Position numbers and translations under genes: made by a program
Shown: in pieces, positions 41,659 to 51,467 of the stretch
Position numbering within the stretch: the stretch's first letter is position 1
How the letters are laid out: every line of letters begins with the position of its first letter
Assembly: GCF_000421565.1 (NCBI RefSeq)
Contig: NZ_ATXG01000009.1
Coordinates: 94,913 to 158,912, forward strand
DNA: 64,000 bases
Direction: 5' to 3'
Source: Agromyces subbeticus DSM 16689
Lineage (GTDB): Bacteria > Actinomycetota > Actinomycetes > Actinomycetales > Microbacteriaceae
Notes under the pieces: generated by a model
Databases searched by the model: none
Told to the model about the DNA's origin: nothing
What the model saw: only the letters and a program-made list of their open reading frames with translations

Positions 41659-41999
41659 TCAGCCGAACAGCTTCATCAGGTGCTCGCCGACGATCAGGTA
41701 GATGCCGACCAGCACCGAGATGCCGCTGACCGCGAAGCACACCCATGCCGCGATGAGTGCGGCGCGCTTCTGCCCGTCGCTCAACGGGCTCTTTCGCGCG
41801 GCCTTGGCCGCCCGCTTCTCGGCCTGACGGATCTCGGCGGGTGTCACCACGGTGATCGCATCGGTGAACTCGGCGGGCGTCACGATAGGCGTGCGGCCCG
41901 AGGTGGTGAGCAGTCGGATGCCGAGCGAGTACGACGCGACGACCACGCCCGTGCCGACCATCGCCGAGACGAAGACGAGCAGGAACGCGAGCCAGTCGA

Positions 42000-42003
<4 letters not shown>
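41659..42003 (-). CDS. small two-segment membrane protein linked to the phosphate transporter
   Basis: A 114-residue protein not assigned to a known family. A membrane segment covers residues 5-28, a charged linker (PAEIRQAEKRAAKAARKS) follows, and a second membrane segment covers residues about 81-107. The GTG start overlaps the stop of the phosphate transporter by four bases, so it is translated with it. A role as a small partner or regulator of the transporter is a guess from that coupling. Confidence 0.8.
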
Positions 42004-43178
<1,175 letters not shown>

Positions 43179-43212
43179 CGGCGTCTTTCTCTGGGATCGG
43201 TGCAGCCCACGC

Positions 43213-43246
43213 CTTCAGAGAGGACTTCACCAGATGTTCAGGGGAC
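43213..43246. promoter_or_regulatory. PHO-box-like direct repeats upstream of the phosphate transporter
   Basis: Three units begin with YTTCA or GTTCA at 11-12 base spacing: CTTCAGAGAGGA, CTTCACCAGAT and GTTCAGGGGAC. Actinobacterial PhoP sites are 11-base direct repeats based on GTTCACC. The units read on the plus strand while the gene is on the minus strand, which weakens the case. Confidence 0.4.
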
Positions 43247-43286
43247 GTGCCTTGCAGAGTCGGCGTTCGCCGTGCACCCGTCGATA

Positions 43287-43769
43287 CTACGCGACCGGAC
43301 TGCGCTCCTCCACCACGGTCGCGAGGTCGGCGCCGAAGACGAAGGTGCGCCGCACATCGCCCCCGGCCAGCACGACGGGGAGCCAGCGGCGCGCATCGTC
43401 CCACATCTCGTCGAGCGGGATCGCGAGCACGTCGAACCACTCGGGGTCGATCTCATCGGATGGCGTCGGTTCGCCCTGCCATCGACGGCAGACGAACACG
43501 TTCGACTCCTGGCTCCACGCCTCTCGATGCGGGAAGAGGTAGCTCAGCACGCCGCGAGACTCCAGGTCGGCGGCGGCCACGACGAGACCGGATTCCTCGA
43601 AGATCTCTCGCACCGCGGCATCCGCCGGCGACTCACCGGGCTCGAGCTTGCCGCCCGGCGCGACGAAGTACCCCATGCCGAGCCCGTGCTTCTTGCGCCC
43701 CAGGAGCACCTCGACGCGCCCGTCGCGCTCGCGAAGGAGGTAGCAGACGCACACCTGGGGCAGCGGCAT
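43287..43769 (-). CDS. Nudix hydrolase, 8-oxo-dGTP diphosphatase type
   Basis: A 160-residue Nudix protein. The Nudix box is complete: GGKLEPGESPADAAVREIFE followed by ESGLV. The upstream strand GRKKHGLGMGYFVAPGGK and downstream GVLSYLFPHREAWSQESNVFVC resemble MTH1/MutT-type enzymes that clean oxidised nucleotides. It starts one base after the stop of the phosphofructokinase gene, so the two are in one operon. The substrate is not certain, as Nudix members vary. Confidence 0.87.
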   Translation of the reverse strand: MPLPQVCVCYLLRERDGRVEVLLGRKKHGLGMGYFVAPGGKLEPGESPADAAVREIFEESGLVVAAADLESRGVLSYLFPHREAWSQESNVFVCRRWQGEPTPSDEIDPEWFDVLAIPLDEMWDDARRWLPVVLAGGDVRRTFVFGADLATVVEERSPVA

Positions 43770-43770
43770 C

Positions 43771-44802
<1,032 letters not shown>

Positions 44803-44919
44803 GGCGCGTGAGACTCCTTCGCTGTGGGGGAATTGCGTCGCGGGAGCCGCTTCATCGGGGCACGACTCCGGGAAGTCTAGCGAACCTCGACTTCGTGTTC
44901 CGACGCGGCTCGCGATCGC

Positions 44920-47043
44920 CTACAGCGCGCCGTCGAGCGCCTGCCGCAGCAGGTGCTGCAGGGCGTCGAGTTGCACCGAGTCGGCCGAGCCCGGCTCGAC
45001 ATCGCTGCCGTCGAGCGCGCGAGCCGCGAGGCCCTGCTTGGAGTCGATGAGCTCGGCGATGCGGGCGTCGATCGTGTGCGCGGCGATGATGCGCCACGCG
45101 GTGACGGGCTCGTCTTGGCCGATGCGGTGCACGCGGTCGATCGCCTGCGTCTGCTCGGCTGCGGTCCAGCTGAGCTCGGCGAGCACGACGTTCGACGCGG
45201 CCTGCAGGTTGACGCCGACGCCCGCCGCGGTGAGCGAGCAGACCGCGATGGCGACCTCGGGGTCTTTGTTGAACGCGTCGATCGCAGCCTGCCGCTGCAG
45301 GGCGGTCTGGTCGCCGCGAAGCGACACGGTGCGCAGTTCTCGCGCCGCGAAGGCCGCCTCGGCCTGGTCCATGACGTCGATGTGCTTGGCGAAGAAGACG
45401 ACCTTGCCGACCGAGCGTGCGAGCTGGGCCGCGTAGTCGGCGGCGAGCCCGGCCTTGGCCTGGCCGATGCGCCGCACCATCGTGAAGACGTTCTCGCCCG
45501 ATTTCGTCGACTTCGACTCCTCGAGTTCGGCGCTCGCGACGGCGCGGATGAACTGGTCGCGCTGATCGTCGTCGAGGTCGCCGACGCGCAGTTTGCGCGC
45601 CTCGACGAGCGCACGGAAGCGCCCGGCGAGACGATTGCCGAGCTCGCGCTCGGCGGCGCGCACCGAACGCCCGAGCTCGTCGTCGAGTTCGACGGGAAGG
45701 TCGGCGATGCGCTTGGCGGGCAGGTCGGCCGCGACATCCACCTTGCGACGGCGCACGATGCCGAGATCGATCACCGATCGGCGGGCGGCGCTGTAGAAGC
45801 CGGGGTCGGCGGGAGTCAGCCCCGTCTCTTCGAGTCGGCCGAGCAGCTCGGGCGAGGGCTTGTCACCCTCGATCCAGCCGAGGAACTTCCAGATCGCGCG
45901 GAAGTCGTCGACATCGTTGATGAGCGGGGTGCCGGTGAGGGCGAGCAGCAGGGGGTCGCCGCCCGGCGCGGCACGACGGATGCGTTCGGCGAGGGCGAGC
46001 ACGTTCTTCGAGCGCTGCGACTGCAGGTTCTTGATGAAGTGCGCCTCGTCGACGACCATGCCCTTGAAGCCGAGGGTCGACAGCCACGCCATGTGCCGGT
46101 CGAGCACGTCGTAGTTGACGATGACGACGTCGGCGAACGCGTCGAGCGTGTCGCCGTCGCCGTGGATGACGGTGGCGCGGCGGTGCGGAGTCCACCGCTC
46201 GACCTCGCGTGCCCAGTTCATCTTCACGACGTTCGGCACGACGGCGAGCAGCGGATAGGCACCGGCGACGGATGCCGCGAGCACCGACTGCGCCGTCTTG
46301 CCGAGGCCCGGTTCGTCAGCGAGCAGGAAGGTGCGGTGCCCTTCGCGCGCGCTCTCGATGAAGCGCACCTGGTGTGCCATGAGCTCGAGACCGCGCGGCG
46401 AGAGCCGGTCGACCTTCGGCGCCTCCGGCAGCTCCATGGTGGCCGCCTGGCCGCCCGAACCCACCTCGAACGACTTGAACAGGGGGCCGAGCAGCTCCCA
46501 GTTGGCGAGCCGTCGCACGGGCACGTTCGAGGCCGTCGGCTTCGAGAAGTCGGGCGGGAGGAACGGGTTCGCGAGCTGGCGCGAGCGAACGGATGCCGGG
46601 ATGACCTGGTTCTCGCTGAGCTGCGGCGTGACCTCGGCCTCGCGGGTGATGATGAGCTCATCGGCTGAGAGCTCGGCACCGGATTCGAGCAGCCAGTCGC
46701 GGCGGAATCGCTGCGCGACCGTCGAGATCGAGGCGTCGGGCTCGAGCAGGGCGATGAGGCTCGTGTCGCGAGCCGCGGTCTTCGCGAGGATCTGTGCAAT
46801 GCCGTCGAGCCGCTTGAGCAGCTCTGAACGCGCGGCGTCGGTCACCTCGGTGTCGGCCTTGACCCGGGCGCGCTCCTCGCGCATGAGGAGCGCGATCACC
46901 TGGAACTTGGTGCGGTTCGTCGGGCCGAGCTTGCCCTTCTGCGCCTTCTGCTCCACCTCGCGCACCTTGCGCGCGAGGATCGGGATGATCGGTGCGTCAT
47001 CGTCGCGCGAACGCGTCCGCTGTCGCTGCCTCGTCTGGGCCAA
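44920..47043 (-). CDS. SNF2 family DEAD/DEAH-box helicase
   Basis: A 707-residue SNF2-type ATPase. The N-terminal 210 residues are a charged domain. Then come motif I (DEPGLGKT, 243-250), motif II (VDEAH, 331-335), motif III (LALTGTPLIND) and, in the second lobe, GVGVNLQAASNVVLAELSW and QAIDRVHRIGQ (motifs V and VI). Such proteins move along double-stranded DNA and remodel protein-DNA complexes; the bacterial role is often repair or defence. A TTG start is chosen because GGAGG sits four bases upstream; a start further out lacks one. No methylase or nuclease partner is next to it, so a defence role is not supported. Confidence 0.88.
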   Translation of the reverse strand: MAQTRQRQRTRSRDDDAPIIPILARKVREVEQKAQKGKLGPTNRTKFQVIALLMREERARVKADTEVTDAARSELLKRLDGIAQILAKTAARDTSLIALLEPDASISTVAQRFRRDWLLESGAELSADELIITREAEVTPQLSENQVIPASVRSRQLANPFLPPDFSKPTASNVPVRRLANWELLGPLFKSFEVGSGGQAATMELPEAPKVDRLSPRGLELMAHQVRFIESAREGHRTFLLADEPGLGKTAQSVLAASVAGAYPLLAVVPNVVKMNWAREVERWTPHRRATVIHGDGDTLDAFADVVIVNYDVLDRHMAWLSTLGFKGMVVDEAHFIKNLQSQRSKNVLALAERIRRAAPGGDPLLLALTGTPLINDVDDFRAIWKFLGWIEGDKPSPELLGRLEETGLTPADPGFYSAARRSVIDLGIVRRRKVDVAADLPAKRIADLPVELDDELGRSVRAAERELGNRLAGRFRALVEARKLRVGDLDDDQRDQFIRAVASAELEESKSTKSGENVFTMVRRIGQAKAGLAADYAAQLARSVGKVVFFAKHIDVMDQAEAAFAARELRTVSLRGDQTALQRQAAIDAFNKDPEVAIAVCSLTAAGVGVNLQAASNVVLAELSWTAAEQTQAIDRVHRIGQDEPVTAWRIIAAHTIDARIAELIDSKQGLAARALDGSDVEPGSADSVQLDALQHLLRQALDGAL

Positions 47044-47182
47044 TGGTCCTCCAGTATCTGGGCCGAATCCGGCACGCCCCTCGCCACCGTCAGATGGTCG
47101 AGACCGCTCGGTCGCACCGAGTTGCATCGGTGGCTCGCGGTGCGCGAATCCCGAACCGAGCATCGCGTGAACTCAGGTTCGT

Positions 47183-47220
47183 GATCACACCAACTCACGG
47201 GATCACACCCAGCTCACGCG
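47183..47220. repeat. two direct repeats upstream of the SNF2 gene
   Basis: GATCACACCAACTCACGG is followed at once by a near copy, GATCACACCCAGCTCACG. They lie about 140 bases upstream of the helicase start, in a 265-base gap that otherwise shows only the leaderless promoter of the small acidic gene. A regulator site is possible; nothing known matches. Confidence 0.5.
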
Positions 47221-47296
47221 GTCGGCCGAAGAACGGATTCGCCGTGCGCAACCCCCAGTCTAGCGTCAACCCCGTGCGGATTCGGCGCGACAGGCC

Positions 47297-47302
47297 TACC
47301 CT
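47297..47302 (+). promoter_or_regulatory. leaderless -10 box of the small acidic gene
   Basis: TACCCT ends six bases before the ATG, with no ribosome site between them. Confidence 0.5.
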
Positions 47303-47308
47303 GCCCTC

Positions 47309-47521
47309 ATGAACGTTCGCGCAGGCCGGGGCGAGGCCCTCTCGCCCGATGACGACTTCACCGTCGCGCAAGACACCGAGTTCGACGAAGCCGACGCCGC
47401 GGGTGAGGCTGCCGACGACGAGCGACCGCTCGACGACGCGCTCACCGACGAGACGCCCGGCATCGACGAGGAGCGCAGAGTCGACCTCGCCGACGAACGC
47501 GAGGCGGCCGGCGAGGAGTGA
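47309..47521 (+). CDS. small acidic protein of unknown function
   Basis: A 70-residue protein in which about 40 percent of residues are Asp or Glu. It has no membrane segment, cysteine or known motif. The composition (DDERPLDDALTDETPGIDEE) suggests a disordered protein. Support for a real gene is a TACCCT box exactly six bases before the ATG, normal codon use, and no other gene in the gap. It is convergent with the DUF2207 gene. I do not recognise the family. Confidence 0.6.
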   Translation: MNVRAGRGEALSPDDDFTVAQDTEFDEADAAGEAADDERPLDDALTDETPGIDEERRVDLADEREAAGEE

Positions 47522-47564
47522 TTCGCAGCGGGTGACTCGAACCGCGCCGAGCCGTCGGACCGGG

Positions 47565-49481
47565 CTAGACGCCCCCGCCGCCCCCGCCGCCACCGCCGCC
47601 GCCCGACGAGCCGCCTCCGCCGGAGCCGCTCGATGACGAGCTCGAGCTCGAGCCCGACCACGACGAGCTCGCGGCCGACGAGAACGACGACACCCCGGCA
47701 GCGAGCAGTCCGGCGTTGAACCCGTCGCGGCCGGCGTACCACGTGGGTTCGGCGCCCGTCTGCTCGTAGAGCGCCGAGAGTTCGCGGCTCCACTCGCGTT
47801 CGAGGCCGAACAGCACGGCGTACGGCAGCAAGCGCTCATTGAGCTTCAGCACCGTCACGGGGTCGAGGGTCGTGGCGAACGGCTGGGCGCTCGAGGCATC
47901 CGTCGGCGAAGCACCCGGCACGGATGCGGCGGCAGGCCGCTCCACCCGGAGCGCACCGCTCGGACTCTGCAGCACTCGCAGCCGATCGGCCTCGGCGAGG
48001 CGGATGTAGAGCCGAAGCCCTTCGAGGTGGTCGCGGACGACGCGCCCCTGAGCGGTGAGCGGCCGGACGACGGCGACCGTGCCGAAGGTCGCGACCGCCG
48101 CGATGATCGCGACGATGAAGCACGCGGCCGGCCAGAATCCGCCCATCTGCGCGTCGAGCGCGATGATGCCGAAGACGAGCGCGAGCACCGCGGCGACGAG
48201 CGCCCCAGCCGCGAGCAGCAGGCGCGGCCCGATCGGCGCACGACGGCGCAGCCCATCGCTCACCACCCGCTTGCCCACCGACGTTCGCAGCGCGAGCAAC
48301 TGCTTGCCGAGTGCGGTGTCCTGCGTGAGTTCTCGGCGACGCCGGTAGTCGGCGAACAGGGCTCGCATGACCCCGGCCGCGTCGTCGTCGGCCGGGAGCG
48401 GGGCCGAGGTCTCGCTGACCCGTTCGACGGCGTACTTGCGCCGTCCCGACTCGACGATGCGCAGCTCGCCGCCGACCGCCAGATCGAGAATCGTCGCGGT
48501 CACGCCCTTGTCGGCTCGGCCGACCAGGTCGGCGGCCGTCATGGCCGAGGTTCCCGCCGGCGGTTCGTATTCGGCGATGATCGTGCCGCGACCGGGGTGG
48601 TCGCGCCATCGGGTGCCGCGGATGACGGCCGCGGCACCGGCCGCGAGCACGGCGAACGCGGCGGCGATGGCACTCGTGATCGCAGCGGGCGAGGAGCCGA
48701 ACGACTCGTCGCGCGGCACGAAGGTGCCCTGCGCGAACGCCGCGGCGAGCGTGAGGTTCTCGTACGGGCCGAGGTCGAGACCCTCGGCCGTGATGACCGG
48801 CGGCTGCGACTCGACGATCTCGAGCGCGTCGCACGACGCGCTCGAGCCGCTGCCGCCTTGATAACAGGAAGCATCACCGGTGAACGCCGCCGCAACGTCA
48901 TCGCTCAGGCGCAACTCGGCGCTCACTCGTCCGAAGGGCTGCGCCCAGCCGGTGCCGTTGACGTCCCAGTAGAACTCGTCGATCGCGGCATCGTCGGGCT
49001 GCAGCGTGACGTTGTGCTGGCGGTAGCCGATCACGTACGTCTGCTCGCCGTGCACGTAGTCGTCGGCGCGAACGGTGACGTACACGAAGTCCTCGTCGTC
49101 GTCCTCGGTGTCGACCTCGAACGAGCGGGGCGCACCGGTCTCATCGGTCACCGTGATGCGCTCGATGTCGGTGGGGTGACCGCGGTAGGAGCTCGGGATC
49201 GCCCGCCGGATGCCGCGGTTCTGGTCGATCTCGGGAAATCTCGCCACGATCGTCTCGGTGGTGTCGAGCACCGAGCGGCCGCCCTCGTCGCGCGACAGCT
49301 CGTAGACGGCATCGAAGGAGTCGAAGGTGAAGTCGTCGACGCCCGTCGACACGTCGCCGATGACGGATGCCGCGGTCTCGCCCGGCGCACCAGCCGCAGA
49401 CGCCACGGCGGTCGGCGCGAGGGCGAGTGCTGCTGCGGCCATGGCGGCGGCGAGCGTTGCGGCGAGTCGGTGGCGGCGCAT
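47565..49481 (-). CDS. DUF2207 family membrane protein with Gly/Ser-rich tail
   Basis: A 638-residue protein. A signal peptide (residues 1-30) is followed by an extracellular beta-rich DUF2207 domain (about 45-260, with FDAVYELSRDEGGRSVLDTT and IGYRQHNVTLQ). A membrane segment at about 270-290 leads to a cytoplasmic region, then two further segments near 410-470. The C-terminus is 50 residues of Ser and Gly, ending in an all-Gly run. This layout is standard for DUF2207 proteins, whose function is unknown; links to the cell envelope have been suggested. The start is ATG with a proper signal sequence. Confidence 0.9.
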   Translation of the reverse strand: MRRHRLAATLAAAMAAAALALAPTAVASAAGAPGETAASVIGDVSTGVDDFTFDSFDAVYELSRDEGGRSVLDTTETIVARFPEIDQNRGIRRAIPSSYRGHPTDIERITVTDETGAPRSFEVDTEDDDEDFVYVTVRADDYVHGEQTYVIGYRQHNVTLQPDDAAIDEFYWDVNGTGWAQPFGRVSAELRLSDDVAAAFTGDASCYQGGSGSSASCDALEIVESQPPVITAEGLDLGPYENLTLAAAFAQGTFVPRDESFGSSPAAITSAIAAAFAVLAAGAAAVIRGTRWRDHPGRGTIIAEYEPPAGTSAMTAADLVGRADKGVTATILDLAVGGELRIVESGRRKYAVERVSETSAPLPADDDAAGVMRALFADYRRRRELTQDTALGKQLLALRTSVGKRVVSDGLRRRAPIGPRLLLAAGALVAAVLALVFGIIALDAQMGGFWPAACFIVAIIAAVATFGTVAVVRPLTAQGRVVRDHLEGLRLYIRLAEADRLRVLQSPSGALRVERPAAASVPGASPTDASSAQPFATTLDPVTVLKLNERLLPYAVLFGLEREWSRELSALYEQTGAEPTWYAGRDGFNAGLLAAGVSSFSSAASSSWSGSSSSSSSSGSGGGGSSGGGGGGGGGGGV

Positions 49482-49513
49482 GACCCTACGCTAGCTCCCT
49501 CGCACATTCACAG

Positions 49514-49551
49514 GTACCCCTTGGGGGTATCACCGGCGAACGGGGTATCCT
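49514..49551 (+). promoter_or_regulatory. CsoR-type operator and leaderless promoter
   Basis: TACCCCTTGGGGGTA (49515-49529) is a near-perfect palindrome of the TACCCC-GGGGTA kind bound by CsoR/RcnR proteins. A further half-site, GGGGTA, overlaps the TATCCT box (49546-49551) that lies six bases before the GTG of the regulator gene. Autoregulation is likely. Confidence 0.7.
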
Positions 49552-49557
49552 GTACTC

Positions 49558-49836
49558 GTGATCGAGGACATCAAGAAGCGCGCCATGCACCGCACGAAGA
49601 TCATCGAGGGCCAGCTGCGCGGCATCGAGAAGATGATCGAGAACGACGACTACTGCGTCGACATCATCACCCTCTCGCTCGCGGTGCAGAAGTCGCTGGG
49701 CTCGCTCAACAAGCTCCTCGTCGAGAATCACCTGCGCACCCACGTGACCGAGATGTACGAGGCGGGTGGCGAGCAGCGCGAAGCGGCGGTGGCAGAGCTC
49801 GTGCGCATCTTCGAGCTCTCCAACAACCGGGGGTAG
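49558..49836 (+). CDS. CsoR/RcnR/FrmR family (DUF156) transcriptional repressor
   Basis: A 92-residue all-helical DNA-binding protein. The family core is clear: HRTKIIEGQLRGIEKMIEND, DYCVDIITLSLAVQKSLGSL, LVENHLRTHV. Metal site residues are Cys33, His58 and His62. CsoR copper sensors have Cys-His-Cys; the second cysteine is replaced by histidine here, as in RcnR, but the RcnR His3 is Glu in this protein. The inducer therefore cannot be named. No metal pump is next to it; the following gene encodes a macrodomain. Confidence 0.88.
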   Translation: MIEDIKKRAMHRTKIIEGQLRGIEKMIENDDYCVDIITLSLAVQKSLGSLNKLLVENHLRTHVTEMYEAGGEQREAAVAELVRIFELSNNRG

Positions 49837-49844
49837 CCGAGCGG

Positions 49845-50393
49845 ATGCCTCGCATCGAACTGATCTCGGGCGATATCACCGTGCAGCGCGTCGATGCGAT
49901 CGTGAACGCCGCGAACTCCTCGCTCCTCGGCGGAGGTGGTGTCGACGGCGCGATCCACGCCGCGGGAGGGCCGCAGATCCTCGCGGAGTGCCGCCACCTC
50001 CGGGCGACCACCCTGCCCGACGGCCTGCCAGTCGGCGAAGCCGTGGCGACGAGTGCCGGCCGCCTGCCGGCCCGATGGGTCATCCACACCGTCGGTCCCG
50101 TCTGGCCTGGCCCCGGCGCGGAGGCCGATCGCCGGCGGCTCCTCCTCTCGGGAGCGGTGCGCAGCTCGCTCACCCTGGCGGCCGAGCTCGGCGCGGCATC
50201 CGTCGCCCTTCCCGCGATCTCGGCCGGGGTCTACGGCTGGCCGGCGGCGGATGCCGCGCGAACGGCCCTCGCGGCCGCAGCCGGCGCCCCCTCGTCTGAA
50301 CGCATCCGGTTCGTGCTCTTCTCCCCGGCCATGCATCGGGTGTTCGCCGATGCGGCCCTCGAACTCGGCATCGCAGCGACCGACGCTTCCTAG
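49845..50393 (+). CDS. macrodomain protein, O-acetyl-ADP-ribose deacetylase type
   Basis: A 182-residue single macrodomain. ADP-ribose-binding motifs are visible: ISGDITVQRVDAIVNAANSS, then LLGGGGVDGAIHAAGGP, and the second loop ALPAISAGVYGWPAADAA. Bacterial relatives such as YmdB hydrolyse O-acetyl-ADP-ribose or remove ADP-ribose from proteins. It starts eight bases after the regulator stop. Its stop overlaps the stop of the convergent glycerophosphodiesterase gene, so no terminator separates them. Confidence 0.9.
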   Translation: MPRIELISGDITVQRVDAIVNAANSSLLGGGGVDGAIHAAGGPQILAECRHLRATTLPDGLPVGEAVATSAGRLPARWVIHTVGPVWPGPGAEADRRRLLLSGAVRSSLTLAAELGAASVALPAISAGVYGWPAADAARTALAAAAGAPSSERIRFVLFSPAMHRVFADAALELGIAATDAS

Positions 50394-51376
50394 GTGCCCG
50401 GCGCTGTCACCGCCAGCCAGTCGTCGAGCTCACTGGGTTCGTCGGTGATGATGCCGTCGACTCCCAGCGCGCTGACCTCCTGCCAGTGCTCGTTGCTGTT
50501 GAGCGTGTAGCAGAGCACCGCGACGCCGGCCTCGTGCAGCGCGACGAGGGCGGCCGGCTCGGCGGTCACGGAGGCGACCGTCGTGCCGAAGCCGATCACG
50601 CCGAGTCGCTCGGCGAGCGGCACCGGATCGGCCGGCAGCTCGCGGATCAGCATGATGCGCGGGGTCGTGGGTGAGACCTGCTGCACGGCGAACAACGTCT
50701 CGAGGCTGAAGCTCTGCAGCACGACGCGGCCGCGCAGCCCGTGCCGCTCGACGAGGTCGATGACCGTGCGCACCTCGGCGATCGTCCAGTCGGCCTTCAG
50801 CTCGACGAGGGCGCGCGCCGTCTCGCGGGTGGCGAGCGACTCGAGGAATGCGTCGAGCGTCGGCATCCGCTCCCCCGCGTACTCCTCGCCGTACCAGGCT
50901 CCGACGTCGAGGCGCTGGAGCTCGGCGAGATCGAGTTCGCCGACGGTGTCACGTATGCCCGTCACCCGTTCGAGCATCGTGTCGTGGAACAGCACGGGCA
51001 CTCCGTCTCGGCTCAGTTGCACGTCGGTCTCGACGAAGTCGAGCTCGTCCATCGCGAGTTCGAGCGAGACCATCGTGTTCTCGGGCGCCGCCGCACGGTC
51101 GCCGCGGTGCCCGACGATGAACGCGGCCTCACCGGGAACGCGGAGCGCACCGAAGACGTCGACAGCGGACGCCGTGGTCGGTGTGCCAGCGACGAGCAGC
51201 GTCGACGCGGTCGCGACCACGGCGCCGGCCGCGAGCAGGATGCGCACGGCACGACGAGGCGGGTGAGCGAGGCGATCGAGGAGAGGACGTGAGCGTTGGC
51301 GAGTTGAACGAGCCGGAGGTGCGATCGACGAGCCGATCGCACGTGGAGTGCGGGTCACGGATTCGGGCCTTTCCAC
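50390..51376 (-). CDS. glycerophosphodiester phosphodiesterase, exported
   Basis: A 328-residue GDPD-family TIM-barrel enzyme. It splits glycerophosphodiesters into glycerol 3-phosphate and an alcohol. The catalytic motif IVGHRGDRAAAPENT, metal ligands in FVETDVQLSRDGVPVLFHD and VELKADW are intact. A long basic N-terminus (residues 1-45) precedes a hydrophobic export segment (46-70) ending TTASA, so it acts outside the membrane. GTG was chosen for the GGAG about eight bases upstream, but a later start closer to the signal segment is possible. Tandem 11-base repeats lie in its promoter region. Confidence 0.9.
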   Translation of the reverse strand: MERPESVTRTPRAIGSSIAPPARSTRQRSRPLLDRLAHPPRRAVRILLAAGAVVATASTLLVAGTPTTASAVDVFGALRVPGEAAFIVGHRGDRAAAPENTMVSLELAMDELDFVETDVQLSRDGVPVLFHDTMLERVTGIRDTVGELDLAELQRLDVGAWYGEEYAGERMPTLDAFLESLATRETARALVELKADWTIAEVRTVIDLVERHGLRGRVVLQSFSLETLFAVQQVSPTTPRIMLIRELPADPVPLAERLGVIGFGTTVASVTAEPAALVALHEAGVAVLCYTLNSNEHWQEVSALGVDGIITDEPSELDDWLAVTAPGT

Positions 51377-51416
51377 CGATCGCGCTCCGTCGCGCGATGG
51401 TGCAGGTCACTCTAGC

Positions 51417-51438
51417 AAGCCCGTTACCATTTCGTTAC
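51417..51438 (-). promoter_or_regulatory. tandem 11-base repeats upstream of the glycerophosphodiesterase gene
   Basis: On the minus strand GTAACGAAATG is followed by GTAACGGGCTT. The 11-base period is that of PhoP binding units, but the core GTAACG is not the usual GTTCACC. A TAGAGT follows three bases later and may be the -10 box. Confidence 0.35.
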
Positions 51439-51467
51439 ATCCCGTTCGGGGGGGCACCGCGGCTTCG

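Noticed and set aside
44920..47043. SNF2 helicase as part of a phage-defence island
   Set aside because: The neighbours are phosphofructokinase and a DUF2207 protein; no nuclease, methylase or other defence partner is present.
47565..47720. The Gly/Ser-codon-rich stretch as a simple repeat element or slippage artefact
   Set aside because: It encodes the Gly/Ser-rich C-terminus that is usual in DUF2207 proteins.
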